This document shows positions 17,012 through 27,517 of a stretch of 64,000 bases of DNA, in pieces. Below the pieces are notes generated by a model. The model had not been told where the DNA came from. It ran no database searches and was given only the letters and a program-made list of their open reading frames with translations. Numbering within the stretch: the first letter of the stretch is position 1; each line of letters opens with the position of its first letter. The DNA comes from Bordetella genomosp. 5 (GTDB lineage: Bacteria; Pseudomonadota; Gammaproteobacteria; Burkholderiales; Burkholderiaceae_B). The stretch is from the NCBI RefSeq assembly GCF_002261475.1, contig NZ_NEVN01000001.1, positions 372,001-436,000 of the forward strand. Direction: 5' to 3'. Made by a program: the position numbers and the translations under genes.

Positions 17012-20000
17012 GTGCCTTATCCCAGCCTGCCCTACCCGCCCGAGGCCTTCACTCACGGTGCCGAGTTCGCTCGTCTGCTGGAGCGGCGCATCCTGATCCT
17101 GGACGGCGCGATGGGCACGATGATCCAGCGCTACAAGCTGACCGAGTCCGATTTCCGTGGCGAGCGCTTTGCCGAGCACCACAAGGATCTCAAGGGCGAC
17201 AACGAGCTGCTCTCGCTGGTGCGGCCCGACGTGATCAGCGAGATCCACCGTCAGTATCTGGCGGCCGGCGCCGACGTGATCGAGACCAATACCTTCGGTG
17301 CGACCTCGATCGCCCAGGGCGACTACGATCTTCCGGAGCTGGCCTACGAACTGAACCTGGCGTCGGCCAGGCTGGCGCGCGAGGCCTGTGACGCCTACAG
17401 CACGCCCGAGCGGCCGCGTTTCGTGGCCGGGGCGCTGGGCCCGCAGCCCAAGACCGCCTCGATCTCGCCCGACGTCAACGACCCGGGCGCGCGCAACGTC
17501 ACCTTCGAAGAGCTGCGCGTCGCGTATGTCGAGCAGCTCAATGGTCTGCTCGATGGCGGCATCGACGTCGTCCTGATCGAAACCATCTTCGACACGCTCA
17601 ACGCCAAGGCGGCCATCTTCGCGGTCGAAGAGGTGTTCGAGGCGCGCGGCGTGCGCCTGCCGGTGATGATCTCCGGGACCGTCACCGATGCCTCGGGCCG
17701 CATTCTGTCGGGCCAGACCGTCGAGGCATTCTGGAACTCGGTGCGGCACGCACGTCCGGTCACGATCGGCCTGAACTGCGCGCTGGGCGCGGCGCTCATG
17801 CGCCCGTATGTGGCCGAGCTCGCCAAGATCTGCGACACCTATCTGTGCGTGTACCCCAACGCCGGCCTGCCCAATCCCATGGCCGAGACCGGCTTCGACG
17901 AGACGCCCGCCGACACCTCGGCGCTGCTCGAAGAGTTCGCGCGCTCGGGCCTGGTCAACATGGCGGGCGGTTGCTGTGGCACCACCCCCGATCACATCAA
18001 GGCCATCGCCGACAAGGTGCTGAGCCTGACGCCCCGCGTGGTGCCCGAGGTGCCGGTCAAGACCCGCCTGTCGGGCCTGGAACCGCTCAACTTCGACGAA
18101 GACTCCCTCTATGTGAACGTGGGCGAGCGCACCAACGTCACCGGCAGCAAGATGTTCGCGCGGCTGATCCGCGAAGAGAAGTACGACGAGGCGCTCGCCG
18201 TCGCGCGCCAGCAGGTCGAAAACGGCGCGCAGATCATCGACATCAACATGGACGAGGCCATGCTGGATTCGGTGGCCTGCATGCACCGCTTCCTCAACCT
18301 CATCGCCTCCGAACCGGACATCGCACGCGTGCCGGTGATGATCGACAGCTCGAAGTGGGAAGTGATCGAGACCGGCCTGCGCTGCGTGCAGGGCAAGCCC
18401 GTGGTGAACTCGATCTCCATGAAGGAAGGCGAGGCGCCGTTCCGCGAACACGCCCGCCTGTGCCGCCGCTACGGCGCCGCCGTGGTCGTGATGGCCTTCG
18501 ACGAGCAGGGTCAGGCCGACACGCTCGAGCGTCGCAAGGAAATCTGCGCCCGCGCCTATCGCATCCTGGTCGAGGAAGAGGGCTTCCCGCCCGAAGACAT
18601 CATCTTCGATCCCAACGTGTTCGCGGTGGCCACCGGGATCGACGAGCACAACCACTACGCGGTCGACTTCATCGAAGGCACGCGCTGGATCCGCGACAAC
18701 CTGCCCCATGCCCGCATTTCGGGCGGCGTGTCGAACGTGAGCTTCTCGTTCCGCGGCAACGAGCCGATGCGCGAAGCCATCCACACGGTGTTCCTCTACT
18801 ACGCCATCAAGGAAGGCATGACGATGGGCATCGTCAATGCCGGCCAGCTCGGCGTGTACTCCGACCTGGCGCCGACGCTGCGCGATCTGGTCGAAGACGT
18901 GGTGCTCGACCGCGCCGAGCCGGTCGGCAAGACCGACCCGGCCGATGAGCGCACGCCCACCGAGCGTCTGGTGCAATTCGCCGACACGGTGAAGGGCTCG
19001 GGCGCGAAGAAAGAAGAAGACCTGGCCTGGCGCAACCAGCCGGTCCAGCAGCGCCTCTCGCATGCCCTGGTGCACGGCATCACGACCTTCATCGTCGAAG
19101 ACACCGAAGAGGTGCGGCAGGAAATCGCCGCGCGTGGCGGACGTCCGATCGAGGTGATCGAAGGCCCGCTGATGGACGGCATGAACGTCGTGGGGGATCT
19201 GTTCGGCGAGGGCAAGATGTTCCTGCCGCAGGTGGTGAAGTCGGCGCGCGTCATGAAGCAGGCCGTGGCCCACCTGATCCCGTTCATCGAAGAAGAGAAG
19301 CGCCAGATCGCGGCGGCGGGCGGCGACGTCCGCGCCAAGGGCAAGATCGTCATCGCCACCGTCAAGGGCGATGTGCACGACATCGGCAAGAACATCGTGT
19401 CGGTGGTGCTTCAGTGCAATAACTTCGAGGTGGTCAACATGGGCGTGATGGTGCCCTGCGCGCAGATCCTCGAGACCGCCAAGAAAGAAAATTGCGACAT
19501 CATCGGCCTGTCGGGCCTGATCACGCCCAGTCTCGAAGAGATGGCCTACGTGGCCTCCGAGATGCAGCGCGACGAGTATTTCCGTTCGCGCCGCATGCCG
19601 CTCATGATCGGCGGGGCCACCACCAGCCGCGTGCACACCGCGGTCAAGATCGCGCCCAACTACGAAGGCCCGGTGATCTACGTGCCCGACGCCAGCCGTT
19701 CGGTGGGCGTGGCTACCAACCTGATGTCGGATCAGGCGCAAACCTATCTCGACGAGCTGGCACAGGAGTACGAAGACGTGCGCCGCCGCCACGCCAACCG
19801 CAAGGCCACGCCGCTCGTGTCGATCCAGGAAGCGCGCGCCGCCCGTCCGCAGATCGATTGGGACGCCTACACGCCGCCGCGCCCGAAGTTCATCGGCCGC
19901 CGCACCTTCAAGAGCTACGACCTCGCCGAGATCGCGCGTTACGTCGATTGGGGTCCGTTCTTCCAGACCTGGAGCCTGTTCGGGCCGTTCCCGGCCATCC

Positions 20001-20785
20001 TCGACGACAAGGTCGTGGGCGAGCAGGCGCGCAAGGTCTACGCCGACGGCCAGGCCATGATGAAGCGCATCATCGAAGGCCGCTGGCTGACGGCCAACGG
20101 CGTGGTGGGCTTCTATCCCGCCAACCGGGTCAACGACGAAGACATCGAAATCTATCGCGACGAGACGCGCAGCGAGGTGCTGTTCACCTATCGCAATCTG
20201 CGCCAGCAGGGCGTCAAGCGCGAGGGCGTCACCAACAAATGCCTGGCCGATTACATCGCGCCGAAGGAGAGCGGCAAGCTCGACTATGTGGGCATGTTCG
20301 CAGTGACCGCGGGTCTGGGCATCGAGAAGAAAGAGGCCGAGTTCGAAGCCGCGCTCGATGACTACTCGAGCATCATGCTGAAGTCCCTGGCCGACCGTCT
20401 GGCCGAGGCCTTCGCCGAATGCCTGCACGCCCGCGTGCGGCGCGACCTGTGGGGCTACGTGCCCGACGAGGAACTCGACAACGAGGCCATGATCGCCGAG
20501 AAGTACGTCGGCATCCGGCCCGCGCCCGGCTATCCGGCCTGCCCCGAACACGTGGTCAAGAGCGACATGTTCGAGGTGCTCGACGGCAACGAAATCGGCA
20601 TGCAGCTCACCGACAGCTACGCGATGTACCCCGCGTCCAGCGTCTCGGGCTTCTATTTCAGTCATCCCGATTCGCAGTACTTCAACGTGGGCACGATCGG
20701 CGAAGATCAGCTCAAGGACTACGCCGAGCGTAGCGGCCGGTCGCTCGAAGATCTGCGCCGCACGCTGGCGCCCAACCTCGGCTGA
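17012..20785 (+). CDS. metH: cobalamin-dependent methionine synthase MetH
   Basis: This 1257-aa enzyme transfers a methyl group from methyl-tetrahydrofolate via cobalamin to homocysteine. Domains in order are homocysteine-binding (about 20-345, zinc Cys in GLNCALG and [10 protein letters not shown]), folate-binding (about 375-640, [12 protein letters not shown]), cobalamin cap and Rossmann domain (DVHDIGKN with the axial His; later GGATTSRVH), and the AdoMet reactivation domain (about 930-1257, [12 protein letters not shown]). Start: GTG 17012 with AGGA at 17001-17004; longer frames upstream run into the leader. It is divergent from the B12-regulated btuB, so B12 import and its main user sit back to back. 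Confidence 0.96.
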   Translation: MPYPSLPYPPEAFTHGAEFARLLERRILILDGAMGTMIQRYKLTESDFRGERFAEHHKDLKGDNELLSLVRPDVISEIHRQYLAAGADVIETNTFGATSIAQGDYDLPELAYELNLASARLAREACDAYSTPERPRFVAGALGPQPKTASISPDVNDPGARNVTFEELRVAYVEQLNGLLDGGIDVVLIETIFDTLNAKAAIFAVEEVFEARGVRLPVMISGTVTDASGRILSGQTVEAFWNSVRHARPVTIGLNCALGAALMRPYVAELAKICDTYLCVYPNAGLPNPMAETGFDETPADTSALLEEFARSGLVNMAGGCCGTTPDHIKAIADKVLSLTPRVVPEVPVKTRLSGLEPLNFDEDSLYVNVGERTNVTGSKMFARLIREEKYDEALAVARQQVENGAQIIDINMDEAMLDSVACMHRFLNLIASEPDIARVPVMIDSSKWEVIETGLRCVQGKPVVNSISMKEGEAPFREHARLCRRYGAAVVVMAFDEQGQADTLERRKEICARAYRILVEEEGFPPEDIIFDPNVFAVATGIDEHNHYAVDFIEGTRWIRDNLPHARISGGVSNVSFSFRGNEPMREAIHTVFLYYAIKEGMTMGIVNAGQLGVYSDLAPTLRDLVEDVVLDRAEPVGKTDPADERTPTERLVQFADTVKGSGAKKEEDLAWRNQPVQQRLSHALVHGITTFIVEDTEEVRQEIAARGGRPIEVIEGPLMDGMNVVGDLFGEGKMFLPQVVKSARVMKQAVAHLIPFIEEEKRQIAAAGGDVRAKGKIVIATVKGDVHDIGKNIVSVVLQCNNFEVVNMGVMVPCAQILETAKKENCDIIGLSGLITPSLEEMAYVASEMQRDEYFRSRRMPLMIGGATTSRVHTAVKIAPNYEGPVIYVPDASRSVGVATNLMSDQAQTYLDELAQEYEDVRRRHANRKATPLVSIQEARAARPQIDWDAYTPPRPKFIGRRTFKSYDLAEIARYVDWGPFFQTWSLFGPFPAILDDKVVGEQARKVYADGQAMMKRIIEGRWLTANGVVGFYPANRVNDEDIEIYRDETRSEVLFTYRNLRQQGVKREGVTNKCLADYIAPKESGKLDYVGMFAVTAGLGIEKKEAEFEAALDDYSSIMLKSLADRLAEAFAECLHARVRRDLWGYVPDEELDNEAMIAEKYVGIRPAPGYPACPEHVVKSDMFEVLDGNEIGMQLTDSYAMYPASSVSGFYFSHPDSQYFNVGTIGEDQLKDYAERSGRSLEDLRRTLAPNLG

Positions 20786-20808
20786 GCCTGCGGGTCGTGA
20801 AAGAAACA

Positions 20809-20832
20809 GGGAGGCGCGAGCCTCCCTTTTTT
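20809..20832 (+). terminator. intrinsic terminator of metH
   Basis: A GGGAGGC stem, GCGA loop, GCCTCCC stem and six T (20827-20832) lie 24 bp after the metH stop. The T-run touches the stop codon of the convergent methyltransferase gene. Confidence 0.92.
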
Positions 20833-21602
20833 CATGCCGGCTTCACGGCCACCAGGGTGAGCGAGTCGCTCGCGAACGAGCCGTCGGGCTGAATGTCGAA
20901 ATGCTGCCGTACCGGCGCGGGCGCGATCGCGAGCATGTCGCGCAGCGCCTGCACGAGCGGCGCGGGCGTGCGCATGCGCGTCACCCACGATTCGAACTCG
21001 AGCGCCAGGCGCCGCGGCGTGAAGCTCTGCACGACGAAGCCGGCGTCGGCCAGCAGCGTGAGCCACTCGGCCTGCGAATAGTCGCGCACGTGCGAGGTGT
21101 CGCGCAGCACTTCGATCGTCTGCAGCCAGGTGTCGAGCAGCGCCTGTCCCGGCGAGGCGATGTCGGCGAACACGGCCGTGCCGCCCGGCTTGAGCACGCG
21201 CCAGGCCTCGCGCAGGCCCAGGCCCGGATCCTCCCAGTGATGCGCCGAATAGCGGCTCATCACGAGATCGAACGCGCCGTCGGCGAAGGGCAGATGCTCC
21301 GCCTTGCCGCGACAGGTCTCCAGCTGCGTCAGGCCGCGCTTGGCGGCCTCGGCGGCCACCACGTCGAGCATGGACTGCGACAGATCGTAGGCGGTCACGT
21401 GCGCGACGTGCGGCGCGACATGGAAGCTCACGTGGCCGCCGCCACAGCCCAGGTCCAGCACGCGGGCGTCGGGGTGCGCGCGCGCGATGTCCGCCATCTG
21501 CAGCAGGTCCGCGCCCTGCGCATGCACGGCACTGGTGAGGTAGGCGTGGGCCTGAGGACTGAACTGCCGCTCGACGGCGGCGTCGTGGGTGGGGCGCGTC
21601 AT
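20832..21602 (-). CDS. class I SAM-dependent methyltransferase
   Basis: This 256-aa methyltransferase of the UbiE/methyltransferase-11 group has motif I VLDLGCGGGHVSFHVA, the acidic end of strand two (TAYDLSQSM), FDLVMSRYSAHHWEDP and LKPGGTAVFADI. Start ATG 21602 (MTRPTHDAAVERQF) is preferred over a much longer frame running through the promoter region. The substrate is unknown. It is divergent, with a 76-bp gap, from the XRE-type regulator at 21679, which may control it. Confidence 0.85.
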   Translation of the reverse strand: MTRPTHDAAVERQFSPQAHAYLTSAVHAQGADLLQMADIARAHPDARVLDLGCGGGHVSFHVAPHVAHVTAYDLSQSMLDVVAAEAAKRGLTQLETCRGKAEHLPFADGAFDLVMSRYSAHHWEDPGLGLREAWRVLKPGGTAVFADIASPGQALLDTWLQTIEVLRDTSHVRDYSQAEWLTLLADAGFVVQSFTPRRLALEFESWVTRMRTPAPLVQALRDMLAIAPAPVRQHFDIQPDGSFASDSLTLVAVKPA

Positions 21603-21678
21603 GGTGATCCTTCGGTAAGTGACAGCGCGTAAGATAGGGGGATCACAGTACCCGTACAAGCCCATTGCCCATCCTGGT

Positions 21679-22509
21679 ATGAACAGTGCCACCCACCTTG
21701 CTACCGACGGCTCGACGCTGCGGCGCCAAAACCTCGGCGAATTCGTGCGCAGTGCGCGCTCCCGCATCACCCCGCAGATGGCCGGCCTGCCCGCCGGCAG
21801 CCGGCGCCGCACGCCCGGGCTGCGCCGCGAGGAGGTCGCGCAGCTCTCCGGCATCAGCGTGACCTGGTACACCTGGATCGAGCAAGGCCGCGAGGTGTCG
21901 GTCTCGCCCGCGGTCTGGTCGCGCATCGGCAATGTGCTGCAGCTCGGCCGCGCCGAGCGGGCCTATCTGTTCGAGTTGGCCGAATCGGCCGATCCCCAGC
22001 ATCCGCGCGACGAGGCGGGCGGCCCGGCCGGCCTGCCGCTGCAGGTCTGCGTGGATGCCATCGAGGCGCCGGCCTACGTGCTCGATCGTGCCTGGAATGT
22101 CCTGGCCTGCAACGCGGCCCTATCCGAGTTGTTCGATCACTGGCCGCGCCGCGATGGCGCGCCCAACCTGCTGCGCTACATCTTTCTGGATCCGGCGGCG
22201 CGCACCCTGGTGGTCGACTGGGAGCAGCGCGCGCGCCGCGTGGTGGCCGAGTTCCGTGCCGACGCGGGGGCGCACCTCGACGAGCCGGACGTGCTGGCCC
22301 TGCTCGACGCGCTCAATCGCGCCAGCCCCGTGTTTCATCATTGGTGGACCCGTCACGCCGTGGTCGAACGCGAAGGCGGCGTGCGCGAATTCGAACACCC
22401 GCGCCGCGGCCGCCTGCAGTTCCAGCAGATCACCTTCCGCCTCGCCACGCATCCCGAGCTCAAGCTGGTGATGTTGCTCGACGAGCCGCGCGACCCGGCG
22501 TCTACCTGA
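21679..22509 (+). CDS. XRE-family regulator with MmyB-like C-terminal domain
   Basis: This 276-aa protein has an N-terminal Cro/C1-type helix-turn-helix (about residues 15-80; RRTPGLRREEVAQLSGISVTW is typical of this family). A C-terminal MmyB-like domain (about 105-270) carries AWNVLACNAALSELF, the LRYIFLDPAAR motif and the terminal VMLLDEP. Such proteins, often actinobacterial and widespread in proteobacteria, are thought to sense a small ligand and usually control a divergent gene. Here that is the methyltransferase at 20832-21602. ATG 21679 is chosen. Its 3' end overlaps mutY, convergent, by 8 bp. Confidence 0.88.
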   Translation: MNSATHLATDGSTLRRQNLGEFVRSARSRITPQMAGLPAGSRRRTPGLRREEVAQLSGISVTWYTWIEQGREVSVSPAVWSRIGNVLQLGRAERAYLFELAESADPQHPRDEAGGPAGLPLQVCVDAIEAPAYVLDRAWNVLACNAALSELFDHWPRRDGAPNLLRYIFLDPAARTLVVDWEQRARRVVAEFRADAGAHLDEPDVLALLDALNRASPVFHHWWTRHAVVEREGGVREFEHPRRGRLQFQQITFRLATHPELKLVMLLDEPRDPAST

Positions 22510-23581
22510 GCACGAACGCGCTGTCGGGCTCCATCAGCCCGGCGGCCACCAGGCCATCGAGCAGCTTGCGCACCGGCGCGGGCAGGGCCTGATCCGCCAG
22601 GTCGGCGGCGGCCACCCACTGCTGCGGTTGCGCGCTCTCGCGCAGTGACGCGCCCTCGACCTCGATCAGCCACGGCCGCACGTGCAGCTTGAAATGAGTG
22701 AAGGTGTGCGAGAAGGCCGCCAGGGCGGTCCGGCTTTTCACGCGCAGGCCCAACGCCTGCGCGGCCGCGCCCGGGTCGGCATCGGCCTCGCATTCGGGCA
22801 GCGTCCAGAGTCCGCCCCAGATGCCCGGCGACGGCCGCTGCGCCAGCAGGACCCGGCCGGCGTCCAGCAGCACCAGCATGGCCGTCTCGCGCTCCGGCAC
22901 GGCCTTGCGGGTCTTGGGGGTGGGCAGTTCGAGCTGGCGGCCCTGGGCGCGCGCCGTACAGGTCTCGGCCACCGGACAGCGCCCGCAGTCGGGCTTGCCG
23001 CGCGTACAGAGCGTGGCGCCGAGATCCATCAGGCCCTGCGTATAGGCCGTCATGTCGAGCGCGGGCGCGGCCTCCACCTGCGCACGCGCCAGCGCCCACA
23101 GCCGCTGCTCGACCTCGCGCCGCGTCGGATCGCCTTCCACACCGAAATGCCGCGCGAATACGCGTTTGACGTTGCCGTCCATGATGGGCGAGCGCTCGCC
23201 GTAAGCGAAGGCGGCGATGGCCGCGGCGGTGGACGGGCCGATGCCCGGCAGCGTGGCGATGCGTTCGGCGTCGGGCGGGAATTGCCCGCCCCATTGCGCC
23301 ACGATCTCCTGCGCGCAGCGATGCAGATTGCGCGCGCGGGCGTAGTAGCCCAGCCCGGCCCAGAACGGCATGACCTCTTCCTGGCTGGCGGCGGCCAGGG
23401 CCCGCACATCGGGAAAGCGTGCCAGAAAGCGCTCGTAGTACGGAATCACGGTGGCGACCTGAGTCTGCTGCAGCATGATTTCGGAGAGCCAGATCCGATA
23501 GGGATCGCGCGTGTTCTGCCACGGCAGGGCGTGGCGTCCGTGCGCGGCTTGCCAGGAGGTGATGCGTAGGGCGAATGGCAT
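22502..23581 (-). CDS. mutY: A/G-specific adenine DNA glycosylase MutY
   Basis: This 359-aa enzyme removes adenine mispaired with 8-oxoguanine. It has the catalytic Glu region LSEIMLQQTQV, the helix-hairpin-helix TLPGIGPSTAAAIAAF with catalytic Asp in PIMDGNVKRV, and the iron-sulfur cluster cysteines in CTRGKPDCGRCPVAETC. A C-terminal Nudix-like 8-oxoG recognition domain (about 235-359) includes FSHTFTHFKLH. Start ATG 23581 gives the usual MutY N-terminus (MPFALRITSWQAAHGRHALP). It overlaps the convergent XRE gene by 8 bp and is divergent from the indolepyruvate oxidoreductase gene. Confidence 0.96.
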   Translation of the reverse strand: MPFALRITSWQAAHGRHALPWQNTRDPYRIWLSEIMLQQTQVATVIPYYERFLARFPDVRALAAASQEEVMPFWAGLGYYARARNLHRCAQEIVAQWGGQFPPDAERIATLPGIGPSTAAAIAAFAYGERSPIMDGNVKRVFARHFGVEGDPTRREVEQRLWALARAQVEAAPALDMTAYTQGLMDLGATLCTRGKPDCGRCPVAETCTARAQGRQLELPTPKTRKAVPERETAMLVLLDAGRVLLAQRPSPGIWGGLWTLPECEADADPGAAAQALGLRVKSRTALAAFSHTFTHFKLHVRPWLIEVEGASLRESAQPQQWVAAADLADQALPAPVRKLLDGLVAAGLMEPDSAFVLR

Positions 23582-23738
23582 GGGCGAATTATCGCACTGC
23601 CCTATTGCGGGGACGGATTGGCGGCATGTAAAAGAGAGACATAACAACAAGGCGGTTAAGTCCGACCTCGGCGCCGGCGCCCCAAAAGGGCGACTCCGTG
23701 ACACCTGGGCTGGATAGTCTCTTACAACGGAGTAGACG

Positions 23739-26700
23739 ATGAATGCCCCTCTTTCGCCCGCGCAACGCGCGGCGCTCGAATCCGTCCACCTGGACGACAA
23801 GTTCACCCTCGAACAAGGCCGCGCCTGGATGAGCGGCATCCACGCTCTGGTGCGCCTGCCCATGATGCAGCGCGTGCGCGATGCGCGGGCCGGGCTCAAC
23901 ACCGCCGGCTTCATTTCGGGCTATCGCGGGTCGCCGCTCGGCGGGGTGGACCAGAACATGTGGAAGGCTGCGAAGTACCTCAAGCAGCATCACATCGAAT
24001 TCCAGCCCGGCATCAACGAAGACCTCGCCGCCACCGCCGTCTGGGGCTCGCAGCAGGTGAACCTGTTCCCCGGAGCCAAGTACGACGGCGTGTTCGGCAT
24101 GTGGTACGGCAAGGGGCCGGGCGTGGACCGCTGCGGCGATGTGTTCAAGCACGCCAATGCCGCGGGCACCTCGCGCCATGGCGGCGTGCTGGTGGTGGCG
24201 GGCGACGATCACCCGGCCAAGTCGTCCACGCTGCCGCACCAGAGCGACCACATCCTCAAGGCCTGCATGATCCCGGCGCTGTTCCCGTCGAGCGTGCAGG
24301 AGGTGCTCGATTACGGCATTCATGGCTGGGCCATGAGCCGCTACGCGGGCGTGTGGGTCGGCCTGAAGACGATCACGGATATCGTCGAGGTGTCGGCCTC
24401 GGTCGAGGTCGATGCGGAGCGCGTCTCCATCGTGCTGCCCGAGGATTTCCAGCTGCCGCCGGATGGGCTGAACATCCGCCTGCCCGACACGCCGCTCGCC
24501 CAGGAGGCGCGGCTGCTCGATTACAAGCTCTATGCCGCGCTCGCATATGCGCGGGCCAATGGCCTGAACCGCGAGCTGTGGCAGGTGCCCCAGGACCGCG
24601 CCCGCTTCGGCATCATGACCTCCGGCAAGGCCTATCTCGACACGCGCCAGGCGCTGCTCGACCTCGGGCTGACCGAATCGGTCTGTCAGCGCATCGGCCT
24701 GCGCCTGTTCAAGGTCGGCATGGTCTGGCCGCTCGAGGCCACCGGCATGACCCGCTTCGCCGAGGGGCTGGACGAGATCCTGGTGGTCGAAGAGAAGCGC
24801 CAGGTGCTCGAGTATCAGCTCAAGGAAGAGCTCTTCAGCTGGATCGGATCGGGCAAGAAGATCCCGCGCGTGGTCGGCAAGTTCGACGACAAGGACGGCG
24901 GCGAGTGGTCGGTGCCGCAGGGCAACTGGCTGCTGCCCGCGCATTATGAGTTCTCGCCCGCCATGGTCGCCAAGGCCGTCGGCGCGCGGCTGCTGCGCTT
25001 CGAGTTGCCCGCCGACGTGCGGGCCGGGATCGAGGCCCGCCTCGCCTTCATCGAAGGCCGCGAGCAGGCGCTCGCCAAGCCGCGCGTGGTGGTCGACCGC
25101 AAGCCCTGGTTCTGTTCGGGCTGCCCTCACAACACCTCGACGCGTCTGCCCGAGGGCTCGCGTGGCATGGCCGGCATCGGCTGTCACTACATGGTGACCT
25201 GGATGGGCCGCAACACCCAGGTGTTCACCCAGATGGGCGGCGAGGGCGTGCCCTGGATCGGCCAGGCGCCGTTCACCGAAGAAAAGCATGTGTTCGCCAA
25301 CCTCGGCGACGGCACCTACTACCACTCGGGCCTGCTCGCGATCCGCGCCGCGGTGGCGGCCAAGGCGCCCATCACCTACAAGATCCTGTTCAACGATGCC
25401 GTCGCCATGACCGGCGGGCAGCCGGTGGACGGCCCGATCAGCGTGCCGATGATCACGCAGCAGGTCGCCGCCGAAGGCATCGACAAGATCATCATCGTCA
25501 CCGACGAGCCCGAGAAGTACGACAAGGTGCAGGGCCTGGCGCCCGGCGTCCCCGTGCACCATCGCGACAAGCTCGACGAGGTCATGCGCGAGCTGCGCGC
25601 CTATGCGGGTGTCTCGGTGCTCATCTACGACCAGACCTGCGCCACCGAGAAGCGCCGCCGGCGCAAGCGCAACGCCTATCCCGACCCGGCGCGCCGGGTG
25701 GTCATCAACGAGCGCGTCTGCGAGGGCTGTGGCGATTGCTCCGAGAAGTCGCACTGCCTGTCGGTGGAGCCGCTCGAGACCGAGTTCGGGCGCAAGCGCG
25801 CCATCAATCAGTCCAGCTGCAATAAAGATTTTTCCTGCCTGAAGGGTTTCTGCCCGAGCTTCGTGACGGTGGAGGGCGGCAAGCTGCGCAAGCCCAAGGC
25901 CCTCGCGCAGCAGGACGGCATCGCGGCCGGCCTGCCCGAGCCCACGCCTGCGCCCATCGCGGGCCACTACGGGGTGTTCATCGCCGGCGTGGGTGGCACC
26001 GGCGTGGTCACGATCGGGCAGTTGCTCGGCATGGCCGCGCACCTGGAAGGCAAGGGCTGTTCGGTGCTCGATATGGCCGGCCTCGCGCAGAAGGGTGGGG
26101 CGGTGTATTCGCACGTGGTGCTGGCGCCCACGCCGGGCGAGCTGCTCAACACCCGCGTGGCGATGGGCGAGGCGGATCTGGTGCTTGCCGGCGACCTCGT
26201 GGTGGGCACGAGCGCGGACGCGGTCGCGCGGATGCGCGCCGGACGCACGCGCATGCTGCTCAACAGCGACGTGGCGCCGACGGCCGCCTTCGTCCACAAC
26301 CCCGACTGGACGCTGCCGGGCTCCGACCTGCAGCGCGATCTGGCGCAGGCCTGTGGTCCCGAGAACGTCGCCAGCATCGACGCCGCGGCGCTCGCCGTGG
26401 GCCTGCTCGGCGACGCCATTTATGCCAACCCGCTCATGATGGGCTATGCCTACCAGAAGGGCTGGCTGCCGCTCGGTGAAGCCGCGCTGCTGCGGGCGAT
26501 CGAGCTCAACGGTCAGCAGGTGCCCAACAACCTCACGGCATTCGCGTGGGGCCGTCGGGCCGCGCAGGACCTGGCAAGCGTGCAAAGCCTGCTCGGCGTG
26601 GCGGCGCAACCCGCCGCGCACGAGCCGCAAATCGTCGAGGTCAAGCGCGGCGAGCGCCCGGCGGTGGTCGACTTCAAGCGGCCCGCCACCGAGCTCGATC

Positions 26701-27350
26701 AGCTCGTGGCGCGCCGGCGCGAGGTCCTGGTGGCCTACCAGAACGAAGCCTACGCCAGGCAATACACCGATCTGGTGGAGCGCGTGCGCGTGGCCGAGCA
26801 TCAGGCCACCGGCACCACCCGCCTGGCCGAAGCCGTGGCGCGCTACTACTTCAAGCTCATGGCCTACAAGGACGAGTACGAGGTGGCGCGGCTCTACAGC
26901 GACGGCGAGTTTCTCAAGCGCATCGCGGCGCAGTTCGAGGGCGACTGGAAGCTCAATTTCCATCTCGCTCCGCCGCTGACCGCCGGCCGCGACGGCGACG
27001 GTCATCTCAAGAAGCGAGCCTATGGCCCGGCGATGCTCAAGGTATTCGGCGTGCTGGCCCGGCTGCGCGGCTTGCGCGGTACCGCGTTCGACGTGTTCGG
27101 CTACACGGCCGAACGCCGCGCCGAGCGCGCGCTCATCGCGCAATACCGCGAGCAGATCGGCGCGATCCTGGGCAAGCTCAACCGCGGCAACCTCGAACAG
27201 GCGGTGGCGCTCGCCAGCCTGCCCGAAGAGATCCGCGGCTATGGCCACATCAAGGAGGCGGCGATGGCGCGTGCCGCGGTCAAGCGCGAGGCGCTGATGC
27301 AGCAGTTCAGCGCCTCGGTCGTCGGCATCGGCGGCGCACGCGCTGCGTGA
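23739..27350 (+). CDS. indolepyruvate ferredoxin oxidoreductase, fused subunits
   Basis: This 1203-aa single chain combines the thiamine-diphosphate and gamma parts of 2-oxoacid ferredoxin oxidoreductases. Residues 20-420 form the pyrimidine-binding half (SGYRGSPLGGVDQ, GDDHPAKSST). About 430-640 is the TPP-binding part (FCSGCPHNTSTRLPEG, NLGDGTYYHSG). About 650-705 is a cysteine-rich iron-sulfur stretch (VCEGCGDCSEKSHC, CNKDFSCLKGFCPSF), and about 740-930 is the gamma domain (GVGGTGVVTIGQL). A further C-terminal domain follows. It oxidises aryl- or branched-chain 2-oxoacids to acyl-CoA with ferredoxin-type electron transfer. GGAG precedes ATG 23739. The gene is monocistronic and ends near a terminator at 27483. 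Confidence 0.92.
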   Translation: MNAPLSPAQRAALESVHLDDKFTLEQGRAWMSGIHALVRLPMMQRVRDARAGLNTAGFISGYRGSPLGGVDQNMWKAAKYLKQHHIEFQPGINEDLAATAVWGSQQVNLFPGAKYDGVFGMWYGKGPGVDRCGDVFKHANAAGTSRHGGVLVVAGDDHPAKSSTLPHQSDHILKACMIPALFPSSVQEVLDYGIHGWAMSRYAGVWVGLKTITDIVEVSASVEVDAERVSIVLPEDFQLPPDGLNIRLPDTPLAQEARLLDYKLYAALAYARANGLNRELWQVPQDRARFGIMTSGKAYLDTRQALLDLGLTESVCQRIGLRLFKVGMVWPLEATGMTRFAEGLDEILVVEEKRQVLEYQLKEELFSWIGSGKKIPRVVGKFDDKDGGEWSVPQGNWLLPAHYEFSPAMVAKAVGARLLRFELPADVRAGIEARLAFIEGREQALAKPRVVVDRKPWFCSGCPHNTSTRLPEGSRGMAGIGCHYMVTWMGRNTQVFTQMGGEGVPWIGQAPFTEEKHVFANLGDGTYYHSGLLAIRAAVAAKAPITYKILFNDAVAMTGGQPVDGPISVPMITQQVAAEGIDKIIIVTDEPEKYDKVQGLAPGVPVHHRDKLDEVMRELRAYAGVSVLIYDQTCATEKRRRRKRNAYPDPARRVVINERVCEGCGDCSEKSHCLSVEPLETEFGRKRAINQSSCNKDFSCLKGFCPSFVTVEGGKLRKPKALAQQDGIAAGLPEPTPAPIAGHYGVFIAGVGGTGVVTIGQLLGMAAHLEGKGCSVLDMAGLAQKGGAVYSHVVLAPTPGELLNTRVAMGEADLVLAGDLVVGTSADAVARMRAGRTRMLLNSDVAPTAAFVHNPDWTLPGSDLQRDLAQACGPENVASIDAAALAVGLLGDAIYANPLMMGYAYQKGWLPLGEAALLRAIELNGQQVPNNLTAFAWGRRAAQDLASVQSLLGVAAQPAAHEPQIVEVKRGERPAVVDFKRPATELDQLVARRREVLVAYQNEAYARQYTDLVERVRVAEHQATGTTRLAEAVARYYFKLMAYKDEYEVARLYSDGEFLKRIAAQFEGDWKLNFHLAPPLTAGRDGDGHLKKRAYGPAMLKVFGVLARLRGLRGTAFDVFGYTAERRAERALIAQYREQIGAILGKLNRGNLEQAVALASLPEEIRGYGHIKEAAMARAAVKREALMQQFSASVVGIGGARAA

Positions 27351-27363
27351 GGCGGCGGCCGGC

Positions 27364-27419
27364 GAGGTGCGGCCGGCGAGGTGCGGCCGGCCAGGTGCGG
27401 CCGGCTAGGTGCGACCGGC
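27364..27419. repeat. 14-bp tandem repeat, four copies
   Basis: Four head-to-tail copies of a 14-bp unit (first copy GAGGTGCGGCCGGC) with single-base changes (C, T and A variants) follow the oxidoreductase stop. It does not code and is probably a slippage-prone spacer. Confidence 0.85.
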
Positions 27420-27482
27420 ATGGGCGTGGCCTGAGCAGGGCACGCCCGGTGCCGGTCCGGTCGTGACAGGCTCGGTCGTTGC

Positions 27483-27511
27483 AAAAAGGCCACCCGCGAG
27501 GGTGGCCTTTC
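27483..27511. terminator. bidirectional intrinsic terminator
   Basis: AAAAA-GGCCACCC-GCGA-GGGTGGCC-TTT has an 8-bp perfect stem, A-run on one side and T-run on the other. It can serve both convergent genes, the oxidoreductase (+) and cheD (-). Confidence 0.9.
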
Positions 27512-27517
27512 TGTTGC

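Noticed and set aside
16970-20665. A 1231-codon open frame on the minus strand opposite metH
   Set aside because: It mirrors the strongly supported MetH frame and has His/Asp/Gly/Val-rich shadow composition with no family motif. Similar long antisense frames opposite the oxidoreductase (23589-27248), mdtB (45888-49730) and mdtC (50264-53494) were rejected for the same reason.
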